Shown here: positions 27,417 to 36,383 of the stretch, in pieces
Position numbering within the stretch: the stretch's first letter is position 1
How the letters are laid out: each line of letters opens with the position of its first letter
From: Chthoniobacterales bacterium
Lineage (GTDB): Bacteria > Verrucomicrobiota > Verrucomicrobiia > Chthoniobacterales > UBA10450
Direction: 5' to 3'
NCBI GenBank assembly: GCA_013820755.1
Contig: JACDHZ010000003.1
Span: forward strand, 1-49,425
DNA length: 49,425 bases
Program-made: the position numbers and the translations under genes
The notes under the pieces: generated by a model
Told to the model about the DNA's origin: nothing
Database searches by the model: none
The model's input: only the letters and a program-made list of their open reading frames with translations

Positions 27417-29294
27417 CTAACGCAGCGCCTCAAGTTTAGCCCACCTCGCGTAAAGCTCGGCCACATGCTCGCGCGCGGTTTTTAGCTCCAACTCGAGCGC
27501 ACCCCAATCGTTTGGGTTTGCGTAGAAATCAGGAGCGGCGAACGCAGCTTCCACGCGTGTGACGTCGTTTTCCGCCGCCAGAATGGTCGCCTCAATGCCT
27601 TCGAGTTCACGCTCCTCTTTCCACTTCAGCTTGCGCGGCTTGGGAGGCGGTTTGTGCGGCTGGACTGCGCGTTCGGCGTTCGCGCTGTTTGCGTCTGAGA
27701 TCGCCGCGCCCTCAGCGCGTTTCTCGAGGTAGTAGTCGTAGTTGCCGACCGCGTAACGGACCTCGCCGTCGCCTTCGAAAGCCAGGATCGAAGTGCAAAC
27801 ACGATTCAGAAAATACCGGTCATGGCTCACGACAACGACGCAGCCGGTGAACACCACGAGCGCTTCTTCCAGCAGCCGGAGCGTGCCTAGGTCAAGATCA
27901 TTTGTCGGCTCATCGAGCATCAGCACATTGCCGCCGCGTTTCAGAATTTTTGCCAGCAACACACGGCTGCGTTCACCACCACTCAGCTGCGAGATCTTCG
28001 TGTTGATCCGGTCTTCGCTAAAAAGAAAGCGCCGCAGATAGCTGCGTAACGTAATGCTCTCGTCGCCCAGCTTCACAGCCTCGCTTCCGTCGCTCACTTC
28101 CTGCCACACGGTCTTCTCGTCATCGAGCTGCATCCTGTTTTGATCGACGTAGTTGATTTCCGTTCGCGAGCCGATCTGCACCTCGCCAACGACAGGCGTG
28201 AGTTGACCGAGCATCACCTTCAACAACGATGACTTGCCGAGACCGTTCCGACCGACGATTCCGAGCCTCTCACCGGCGGAAAGCTGGAGGTTGAGGTTCG
28301 TGAACAGGCGCCGCCCGGCGATCTCCACCGCGACATCGTGTAATTCGAGAACGCGATTCGCGAGCTTCGGCGCTGGCGGAATAATGAGATCCACGTCCAG
28401 CTCGGGCTCCGGCGCTTCCTGTGCCGCCATCTCGAAATACCGGTCTATGCGGTCGACCGATTTAGTCCGGCGAGCTTTCGGTCCACGCCGCACCCACTCG
28501 AGCTCTCGCTTTAGGAACTTCTGCCGCTTCTTTTCCTGCAATTCTTCGACGCTTTGGCGTTGCGCGCGTGCGAGCAGGTAATGCGTGTAGCTCCCGTCGT
28601 AGCTGTAAAATTGCCCACGCGCTAACTCGATGATCCGCGTGGCTACCCGGTCGAGGAAGTAGCGATCATGCGTGACGAACAAGCACGTTCCCTGATACCG
28701 AGCGAGAAATTGCTCCAGCCACTCTATTGAATCGGTATCGAGATGGTTGGTTGGCTCGTCCAGGATCAGAAAATCAGGCCGCGCGAGTAGTGCGCGGCAA
28801 ACCGCAACGCGTCGTTTCTCGCCGCCCGAGAGCGAGCCAACGGTCCGCTCCGCGTCCGGAGCGTGCAAATTAGTGATCAACGACTTCACCCTCACTTCGA
28901 GATTCCAGCCGTCTGCATGGTTGATCTGTTCAAGTAGCTGCGCGCTAGCGGCGCCATCCGCAGACGCGTTCTCGTACGACTGAATCAGGTCCATCAATCC
29001 TTGCGCGCCGCTCAGGATGTTGTCGTAAACCGTGGCCGCGTCGTCCAGATCGAACACCTGCGGCATGTAGCCGGTCACGAGATCGCGGCGACGGGTGAAT
29101 TCGCCGGCATCAGGTGTGGACCGCCCAGCGGCAATATCGAGGAAAGTGGATTTGCCGGAGCCGTTTCGGCCGACGAGAGCGACACGTTCGCCTTGGAGAA
29201 TTGTGACGGACGCGGCGTCCAGTACAGCGTGAGTCCCATAGTGGACAGCGAGATTCTTCGCGCTGCAAACTGCAGTGTTCGACCCATCACCCAT
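27417..29294 (-). CDS. ABC-F family ATP-binding protein (Uup-like)
   Basis: Two ABC domains: GRNGSGKSTFLD/LSGGEKRRVAVCRALLARPDFLILDEPTNHLD and GRNGLGKSSLLK/LSGGERSRVLLAKILKRGGNVLMLDEPTNDLD; C-terminal coiled-coil region. Confidence 0.93.
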   Translation of the reverse strand: MGDGSNTAVCSAKNLAVHYGTHAVLDAASVTILQGERVALVGRNGSGKSTFLDIAAGRSTPDAGEFTRRRDLVTGYMPQVFDLDDAATVYDNILSGAQGLMDLIQSYENASADGAASAQLLEQINHADGWNLEVRVKSLITNLHAPDAERTVGSLSGGEKRRVAVCRALLARPDFLILDEPTNHLDTDSIEWLEQFLARYQGTCLFVTHDRYFLDRVATRIIELARGQFYSYDGSYTHYLLARAQRQSVEELQEKKRQKFLKRELEWVRRGPKARRTKSVDRIDRYFEMAAQEAPEPELDVDLIIPPAPKLANRVLELHDVAVEIAGRRLFTNLNLQLSAGERLGIVGRNGLGKSSLLKVMLGQLTPVVGEVQIGSRTEINYVDQNRMQLDDEKTVWQEVSDGSEAVKLGDESITLRSYLRRFLFSEDRINTKISQLSGGERSRVLLAKILKRGGNVLMLDEPTNDLDLGTLRLLEEALVVFTGCVVVVSHDRYFLNRVCTSILAFEGDGEVRYAVGNYDYYLEKRAEGAAISDANSANAERAVQPHKPPPKPRKLKWKEERELEGIEATILAAENDVTRVEAAFAAPDFYANPNDWGALELELKTAREHVAELYARWAKLEALR

Positions 29295-29327
29295 TTGCCT
29301 GCTGAGCTTACACCCTATTGCGGATTA

Positions 29328-29400
29328 CTTCAGATAGTGCGCTGAAGGCGCTCCGGCGGAATAATTTATGCTGCTTCAGGAGCCGTCGCTACGCCGGAGT
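29328..29400. promoter_or_regulatory. Interleaved inverted repeats upstream of the poly-HAMP kinase (candidate structured leader or operator)
   Basis: CTTCAG (29328-29333), CTGAAG (29342-29347), CTCCGGCG (29351-29358), CTTCAG (29374-29379), CGCCGGAG (29392-29399). Confidence 0.3.
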
Positions 29401-29548
29401 CGGAATTAGGGCTATGATGATCGGTTACGATTCGCTTCCTCAATTCAAGTCCAGCCGCGATAGAGCACTCGAATGTTAGTAGATGGTCGTTGCACTCGAA
29501 CGGCCGCTTTGCGCCCTTCGTTTAACTCACTTGTTTCCTTAATTCTCC

Positions 29549-32500
29549 ATGAAGAAACGTAATCCTGCTGTCGCTCCAATAGAAAACGGCTCCCGATTGA
29601 GCAACGGGGAGCTAGATCAATCCGCGCTGCTTCGCGCGCTTTCCGCCTTCAAGCGAGGGGACTTTAGTGCCCGGCTTCCCGAGCACTGGACCGGTACAGC
29701 CGGCAGGATCGCGGATGTCTTCAACGACGTGATCGGGATGAACCAGCGGATGGCCCGAGAGCTTGATCGGATCGGGAAAGTCGTGGGGAAGGAAGGTCGG
29801 ATCACGCAACGTGCTTCGCTGGGCGATGTGTCCGAATGCTGGGCGGAGGCGATCGGCTCGGTCAACGATCTGATCGGAGATCTGGTACATCCGACAAGTG
29901 AGATGGCGCGCGTGATCGGCGCCGTCGCGAAAGGCGACTTGTCGCAGACGATGGCTACGGACATCGAGGGCCGGCAGCTGCAGGGGGAATTTTTGCGCAC
30001 GGCTAAAACGGTGAACACGATGGTCGATCAGCTCGGCGCATTCGCATCCGAAGTGACGCGCGTGGCTCGCGAGGTCGGCACCGAGGGGAAGCTGGGCGGC
30101 CAGGCGAAGGTTAAGGGCGTGGCGGGTACGTGGAAAGATCTCACCGAGAACGTGAACCTGATGGCGGGTAACCTGACCGCGCAGGTCCGTAACATTGCCA
30201 CCGTGACAACGGCGGTCGCGAATGGCGATTTGACGAAGAAGATTACGGTGGACGTGAAGGGTGAGTTCCTGGAGCTAAAGGACACCGTTAACGTGATGGT
30301 GGATCAGCTCCGCTCGTTCGCCTCGGAAGTGACGCGCGTCGCTCGCGAAGTGGGTTCGGAAGGAATTCTCGGCGGCCAGGCGCGCGTCGAAGGCGTGTCG
30401 GGCACTTGGAAGGATCTCACCGATTCGGTGAATTTCATGGCCCGTAATCTAACGGGTCAGGTCCGCAACATCGCGGAAGTGACCACAGCGGTGGCGACTG
30501 GCGATCTTTCCAAGAAAATCACCGTCGACGTCAAAGGCGAGATCCTTGAGCTGAAGAATACCATCAACACGATGGTCGATCAGCTGAGCTCGTTTGCTTC
30601 TGAAGTAACGCGCGTCGCTCGTGAAGTAGGAACGGAAGGAAAGCTCGGCGGCCAGGCGGATGTGAAGGGTGTCGCCGGCACTTGGAAGGATTTGACCGAC
30701 TCGGTGAACTCGATGGCCGGTAACCTCACGGGTCAGGTGCGTAATATCGCGGAAGTGACGACAGCCGTCGCGAACGGTGACCTGTCTAAGAAGATCACAG
30801 TTGATGTGCGGGGCGAGATTCTCGAGCTGAAAGACACCATCAACACGATGGTGGATCAGCTCCGCGCGTTCGCCTCGGAAGTAACGCGTGTCGCGCGCGA
30901 GGTAGGCTCGGAAGGAAAACTCGGCGGTCAGGCGGACGTGCCCGGCGTCGCCGGCACATGGAAGGATTTGACCGATAATGTGAACATGATGGCCGGTAAC
31001 CTGACGGCCCAGGTGCGTAACATCGCCGAGGTGACGACCGCGATCGCAAGCGGCGACCTCTCGCGCAAGATCACCGTGGATGTCCGCGGCGAGATCCTGG
31101 AGATGAAGAAGACGATCAACACGCTGGTGGATCGGCTCAGCTCGTTTGCCTCGGAAGTGACGCGCGTGGCGCGGGAAGTAGGTTCGGAAGGAATTCTCGG
31201 CGGTCAGGCGGAGGTGCGCGGCGTCTCGGGTACATGGAAGGATTTGACCGATTCGGTGAACTTCATGGCCGGTAACCTGACGGCGCAGGTGCGAAACATT
31301 GCGCTCGTCACAACCGCGGTCGCGAACGGCGACCTTTCCAAGAAGATCACGGTCGATGTGCGAGGCGAAATCGCGGAGCTGAAGAACACCGTCAATACGA
31401 TGGTCGATCAGCTCAGCTCCTTCGCATCGGAAGTAACGCGTGTGGCGCGCGAAGTAGGTTCAGAAGGAATCCTCGGCGGTCAGGCGGAAGTGAAAGGCGT
31501 GGCGGGCACGTGGAAAGATCTCACCGACTCGGTGAACTCGATGGCCGGTAACCTAACGGGCCAGGTCCGTAATATCGCCGACGTAACGACGGCGGTCGCG
31601 CGCGGTGACCTGTCGAAGAAGATCACGGTGGACGTAAAAGGCGAAATCTTGGCGCTGAAGAACACGATCAATACGATGGTCGATCAGCTCAGCTCGTTTG
31701 CCGCGGAGGTAACTCGCGTCGCGCGTGAAGTAGGTACGGAAGGAAAGCTCGGCGGGCAGGCCGATGTACGTGACGTCGCCGGCACTTGGAAGGATTTAAC
31801 CGACTCCGTGAACTTCATGGCGGGGAACTTGACCGGCCAGGTGCGTAACATCGCGGAGGTAACGACTGCAGTCGCGAACGGAGATCTCTCGAAAAAGATC
31901 ACCGTCGATGTCCGCGGAGAAATCCTGGAGTTGAAGAACACCATCAATACGATGGTCGATCAGCTGAGTTCATTCGCGGCGGAGGTGACGCGCGTTGCGC
32001 GCGAGGTCGGATCGGAAGGCCGTCTCGGTGGACAAGCGGAGGTCAAAGGAGTGGCCGGTACGTGGAAAGATCTCACCGACTCAGTGAACTCGATGGCGGG
32101 AAACTTGACAGGCCAGGTGCGTAACATTGCGGAGGTCACAACCGCAGTCGCGAATGGCGACTTGTCCAAGAAGATCACCGTAGACGTCCGCGGAGAAATT
32201 CTACAGCTCAAAGACACGATCAATACGATGGTCGATCAGCTCCGTTCCTTCGCATCGGAAGTAACGCGTGTTGCGCGTGAAGTAGGTTCTGAAGGAAAAC
32301 TCGGCGGCCAGGCAGATGTGCGCGGCGTCGCCGGCACATGGAAGGATCTCACGGACTCCGTTAATTCAATGGCCGGCAATCTTACGGCGCAGGTGCGAAA
32401 CATCGCCGACGTGACGACCGCTGTCGCGCGCGGCGACCTGTCGAAGAAGATCACGGTAGATGTTAAGGGAGAAATCCTTGAGCTGAAGAATACGATCAAC

Positions 32501-35500
32501 ACGATGGTTGATCAGCTCAGCTCGTTCGCGTCGGAAGTAACGCGCGTTGCACGCGAAGTAGGTTCGGAAGGGATTCTCGGTGGCCAGGCAGACGTCGAAG
32601 GCGTCGCCGGCACGTGGAAAGATCTCACGGATTCTGTAAATTCGATGGCCGGTAACCTCACCGGTCAGGTGCGTAACATCGCGGAAGTCACGACAGCCGT
32701 CGCGAACGGTGACCTTTCAAAGAAAATCACAGTAGACGTGCGCGGCGAGATCCTGGAGTTGAAAGACACCATCAACACGATGGTTGATCAGCTCCGGTCG
32801 TTCGCGTCGGAAGTAACGCGCGTCGCGCGCGAAGTGGGTTCGGAGGGAGCCCTCGGCGGTCAGGCGCGAGTCGAAGGCGTTTCCGGCACGTGGAAAGATC
32901 TCACCGACTCGGTGAACTTCATGGCGTCGAATCTTACGACGCAGGTACGTAACATCGCTGCGGTCACGACCGCGGTGGCGACGGGCGATTTGTCGAAGAA
33001 GATCACCGTCGATGTCAAAGGCGAGATCCTTGAGCTGAAGAACACCGTCAATACAATGGTCGATCAGCTGAACTCGTTTGCGTCGGAAGTAACTCGCGTG
33101 GCGCGCGAAGTAGGAACCGAAGGAAAGCTTGGCGGCCAGGCGATCGTTAAGGGCGTCGGGGGCACGTGGAAGGATCTCACCGACTCGGTCAATTTCATGG
33201 CCGGTAACCTCACGAACCAAGTGCGGGGCATCGCGAAGGTGGTGACGGCAGTCGCGAACGGCGACCTGAAGCAGAAGCTGCTCGTCGAAGCCAAAGGCGA
33301 AATCGCGGAGCTCGCCGACACCATCAACAGCATGACCGATACGCTCGCTATTTTCGCCGACCAGACCACCACGGTTGCCCGCGAAGTAGGTGTCGAAGGG
33401 AAGCTGGGCGGCCAGGCGAACGTGCCGGGTGCTGCGGGCACGTGGCGCGATCTGACGGATAACGTTAACCAGCTCGCTGCAAATCTGACCACGCAGCTGC
33501 GCGCAATCGCAGACGTTGCGACGGCAGTGACGAAGGGCGATCTCACGCGATCGATTCAGGTCGATGCCGCGGGCGAAGTTGCTTTCGTAAAGGACAACAT
33601 CAACGAGATGATCCGCAACCTGAAGGACACCACGTTGCGGAACGACGAGCAGGATTGGTTGAAGACCAATCTCGCGAAATTCACCCGCATGCTGCAGGGG
33701 CAGAAGGATCTGCTCACTGTCGGTCGGCTGATTCTGTCCGAGCTCGCGCCTGTCGTATCCGCGCAACAAGGTGTCTTCTACATCATGAACGGCAGCGAGA
33801 CTGACCCTGAGTTGCAGCTCCTGGCGAGCTACGCCTACCGCGAACGTAAAGGAGTGAACAACCGGTTCCGCCTCGGCGAAGGGTTAGTTGGACAGGCTGC
33901 ACTCGAGAAAGAGCGAATCTTGCTGACCAACGTGCCCGACGATTACGTCCGCGTCAGCTCAGGCCTCGGTGAAGCGAAGCCGATGAACATCGTTGTGCTC
34001 CCAATCGTGTTCGAAGGTCAGGTCAAGGCAGTGATGGAACTCTCCTCTCTCGATCGCTTCAATCCGACGCACCAGGCGTTCCTTGATCAGCTTACCGAAA
34101 GCATCGGAATCGTGCTCAACACGATCGAAGCGAATACGCGCACGGAAGACCTGCTAAAGCAGTCGCAGTCGCTTGCGGCCGAGTTGCAAAGCCGACAGCA
34201 GGAACTACAGACGACCAACCAGGAACTCGAAGAAAAAGCACGGCAGTTGTTCGAGCAGAACGCGGAAGTTGAACACAAGAATCGTGAAGTGGAGCAAGCC
34301 CGACAAGCCCTCGAAGGCAAGGCGCAACAGCTTTCCCTCACATCGCGCTACAAGAGCGAGTTTCTCGCGAACATGTCGCACGAGCTGCGGACGCCACTCA
34401 ACAGTTTACTCATCCTCGCGGACCAGCTCTCATCAAATCCGGACGGCAACCTCACGCCGAAGCAGGTCGAGTTTGCACGAACGATCCGCGGCTCCGGCAA
34501 AGACTTGCTGAAGCTGATCAATGATATCCTTGATCTTTCCAAGATCGAGTCCGGAACCGTGTCGATCGACATCGGCGAAGTGCGCTTCGAGGAAATGCGC
34601 CAGACAATGGAGCGCACGTTCCGTCACGTAGCCGAAGGCAAGGGAGTCGACTTCAAAATCGACATCGATCCTGCTCTGCCGGATCAGGTGCGGACCGATG
34701 CACAGCGCCTCGATCAGGTTCTCAAGAACCTGCTTTCCAACGCCTTCAAATTCACTGAACGCGGCTTCGTGAACCTGCGCGTCGACCGGGCGCAGGGTGG
34801 TTGGACATCGGGAAACGGGAATCTTGATCGGGCGCAGACTGTCTTTGCGTTCTCAGTGAGCGACAGTGGTATTGGCATCCCAGCGGACAAGAAGACAACG
34901 ATCTTCGAGGCTTTCCAACAGGCGGACGGCAGCACCAGCCGCAAGTACGGCGGAACTGGTCTCGGGCTCGCGATCAGCCGCGAGCTGGCACGTGTGCTCG
35001 GCGGCGAGATCCGAGTAGAAAGCACCGAAGGGCGGGGAAGCACCTTCACACTGTTCCTGCCGCAGGATTATACCGTGATTCCTACTGAGCGAACGCTCAC
35101 GCCGCCGGTTGTCGAGATGGCGACTGAAGGGGAGCCGATGCGTAATGGCCACGCACTTCAGGCGCCGCTTGACCTGGGACTTGACGACGATCGAAGTAAC
35201 GTCTTACCGGGCGAAAAACTTGTTCTCATTGTGGAGGATGATCGTGATTTTGCGCGATGGCTGTTCGATGTAGCGCATGGAAACGGATTTAAGGCGATTG
35301 TCACTGCGCGCGGGAAGACAGCGCTCGCCCTCGTCCGCGAGTTCATCCCGTCTGCGATCACACTCGACGTCTCGCTGCCGGACATCGACGGCTGGCAAAT
35401 TCTCGACCGCTTAAAATCCGATCTCGCGACCCGTCACATTCCGGTCTTCATCATCTCGGCCAATGAAGAGCCCGAGAATGCGTTGAAACACGGGGCGCTA

Positions 35501-36379
35501 CGGTTCCTCACAAAGCCAATCGATGAAGCGCAGATCATCAGCATCTTCGCGAAGGCGCACGAGATGGCCGACCGGTCTGCCAAGAAGTTGCTTGTGATTG
35601 AAGACAATGAGATGCAGCGGAATAGCATCCGCGAGCTGATCGGCAACGGCACGGCTGATCTAACTGATGCCGCAGACGCTACAGACGCGCTCCAGGCGCT
35701 GAACAATGAGCAATTCGACTGCGTCGTGCTGGATCTAATGCTGCCGGACATGTCCGGCTTCGACTTGATCGACAGGATTCGCCGTGAAAACGAGAATCTC
35801 CCAATCATCGTTTATACAGGAAAGGATCTGTCGCCTGACGAGGAGGAGAAACTAAATCGTATCGCGCAGACCACGATCGTGAAAGATGTGCGGAGTCCGG
35901 AACGCTTGTACGACCAGACGGCGCTTTGGCTGCACCGTGATGCTGCGAAGTTGCCGGCTGACAAACGTGAGTTACTCCGGCGGTTGCACGATCCGGATGC
36001 CATCCTTTCAGGCAAAAAGGTACTTATAGTCGATGACGACATTCGGAATATTTTCGCGATGACGAGCATGCTGGAGCGGTACAAGATGGATGTGGGCTCG
36101 GCTGAAACCGGTAAGGCAGCCGTCGACTTCCTCTCGCACCGACCCGATGTCGATGTGGTTTTGATGGATATCATGCTTCCGGAAATGGACGGCTATGAGA
36201 CGATGCGCACCATCAGGAAGATGTTTGGATTCGAGCAATTGCCGATCATTGCATTGACTGCGAAAGCGATGAAGGGAGATCGCGAAAAGTGCATTGATGC
36301 GGGCGCGAGCGACTACATTTCGAAGCCTGTCGACAGTGATCGCCTGCTCACGTTGCTACGGAACTGGCTTCACCGGTAA
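29549..36379 (+). CDS. Giant soluble poly-HAMP hybrid histidine kinase: 13 x 92-aa HAMP repeat units - GAF - HisKA - HATPase - REC - REC - REC
   Basis: 2276 aa; 13 copies of the [52 protein letters not shown] unit; [32 protein letters not shown]; receivers [41 protein letters not shown]. No TM segment seen. Confidence 0.95.
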   Translation: MKKRNPAVAPIENGSRLSNGELDQSALLRALSAFKRGDFSARLPEHWTGTAGRIADVFNDVIGMNQRMARELDRIGKVVGKEGRITQRASLGDVSECWAEAIGSVNDLIGDLVHPTSEMARVIGAVAKGDLSQTMATDIEGRQLQGEFLRTAKTVNTMVDQLGAFASEVTRVAREVGTEGKLGGQAKVKGVAGTWKDLTENVNLMAGNLTAQVRNIATVTTAVANGDLTKKITVDVKGEFLELKDTVNVMVDQLRSFASEVTRVAREVGSEGILGGQARVEGVSGTWKDLTDSVNFMARNLTGQVRNIAEVTTAVATGDLSKKITVDVKGEILELKNTINTMVDQLSSFASEVTRVAREVGTEGKLGGQADVKGVAGTWKDLTDSVNSMAGNLTGQVRNIAEVTTAVANGDLSKKITVDVRGEILELKDTINTMVDQLRAFASEVTRVAREVGSEGKLGGQADVPGVAGTWKDLTDNVNMMAGNLTAQVRNIAEVTTAIASGDLSRKITVDVRGEILEMKKTINTLVDRLSSFASEVTRVAREVGSEGILGGQAEVRGVSGTWKDLTDSVNFMAGNLTAQVRNIALVTTAVANGDLSKKITVDVRGEIAELKNTVNTMVDQLSSFASEVTRVAREVGSEGILGGQAEVKGVAGTWKDLTDSVNSMAGNLTGQVRNIADVTTAVARGDLSKKITVDVKGEILALKNTINTMVDQLSSFAAEVTRVAREVGTEGKLGGQADVRDVAGTWKDLTDSVNFMAGNLTGQVRNIAEVTTAVANGDLSKKITVDVRGEILELKNTINTMVDQLSSFAAEVTRVAREVGSEGRLGGQAEVKGVAGTWKDLTDSVNSMAGNLTGQVRNIAEVTTAVANGDLSKKITVDVRGEILQLKDTINTMVDQLRSFASEVTRVAREVGSEGKLGGQADVRGVAGTWKDLTDSVNSMAGNLTAQVRNIADVTTAVARGDLSKKITVDVKGEILELKNTINTMVDQLSSFASEVTRVAREVGSEGILGGQADVEGVAGTWKDLTDSVNSMAGNLTGQVRNIAEVTTAVANGDLSKKITVDVRGEILELKDTINTMVDQLRSFASEVTRVAREVGSEGALGGQARVEGVSGTWKDLTDSVNFMASNLTTQVRNIAAVTTAVATGDLSKKITVDVKGEILELKNTVNTMVDQLNSFASEVTRVAREVGTEGKLGGQAIVKGVGGTWKDLTDSVNFMAGNLTNQVRGIAKVVTAVANGDLKQKLLVEAKGEIAELADTINSMTDTLAIFADQTTTVAREVGVEGKLGGQANVPGAAGTWRDLTDNVNQLAANLTTQLRAIADVATAVTKGDLTRSIQVDAAGEVAFVKDNINEMIRNLKDTTLRNDEQDWLKTNLAKFTRMLQGQKDLLTVGRLILSELAPVVSAQQGVFYIMNGSETDPELQLLASYAYRERKGVNNRFRLGEGLVGQAALEKERILLTNVPDDYVRVSSGLGEAKPMNIVVLPIVFEGQVKAVMELSSLDRFNPTHQAFLDQLTESIGIVLNTIEANTRTEDLLKQSQSLAAELQSRQQELQTTNQELEEKARQLFEQNAEVEHKNREVEQARQALEGKAQQLSLTSRYKSEFLANMSHELRTPLNSLLILADQLSSNPDGNLTPKQVEFARTIRGSGKDLLKLINDILDLSKIESGTVSIDIGEVRFEEMRQTMERTFRHVAEGKGVDFKIDIDPALPDQVRTDAQRLDQVLKNLLSNAFKFTERGFVNLRVDRAQGGWTSGNGNLDRAQTVFAFSVSDSGIGIPADKKTTIFEAFQQADGSTSRKYGGTGLGLAISRELARVLGGEIRVESTEGRGSTFTLFLPQDYTVIPTERTLTPPVVEMATEGEPMRNGHALQAPLDLGLDDDRSNVLPGEKLVLIVEDDRDFARWLFDVAHGNGFKAIVTARGKTALALVREFIPSAITLDVSLPDIDGWQILDRLKSDLATRHIPVFIISANEEPENALKHGALRFLTKPIDEAQIISIFAKAHEMADRSAKKLLVIEDNEMQRNSIRELIGNGTADLTDAADATDALQALNNEQFDCVVLDLMLPDMSGFDLIDRIRRENENLPIIVYTGKDLSPDEEEKLNRIAQTTIVKDVRSPERLYDQTALWLHRDAAKLPADKRELLRRLHDPDAILSGKKVLIVDDDIRNIFAMTSMLERYKMDVGSAETGKAAVDFLSHRPDVDVVLMDIMLPEMDGYETMRTIRKMFGFEQLPIIALTAKAMKGDREKCIDAGASDYISKPVDSDRLLTLLRNWLHR
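30050..33637 (+). repeat. In-frame tandem array of 13 units x 276 nt (92 aa) encoding poly-HAMP
   Basis: GTWK/RDLT codons at 30125 (unit 1) and 33437 (unit 13): 3312 nt = 12 x 276 exactly. Units 12-13 are more diverged. Confidence 0.95.
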
Positions 36380-36383
36380 TCGG

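Noticed and set aside
30050-33637. CRISPR array or non-coding satellite
   Set aside because: The 276-nt period, continuous coding frame and conserved HAMP protein units show a coding repeat
32717-33769. 350-aa minus-strand ORF and regularly spaced ~63-88-aa antisense ORFs (31204, 31480, 31684, 31960, 32236)
   Set aside because: Shadow ORFs caused by the 276-nt in-frame repeat and codon bias of the poly-HAMP gene; spacing follows the repeat exactly
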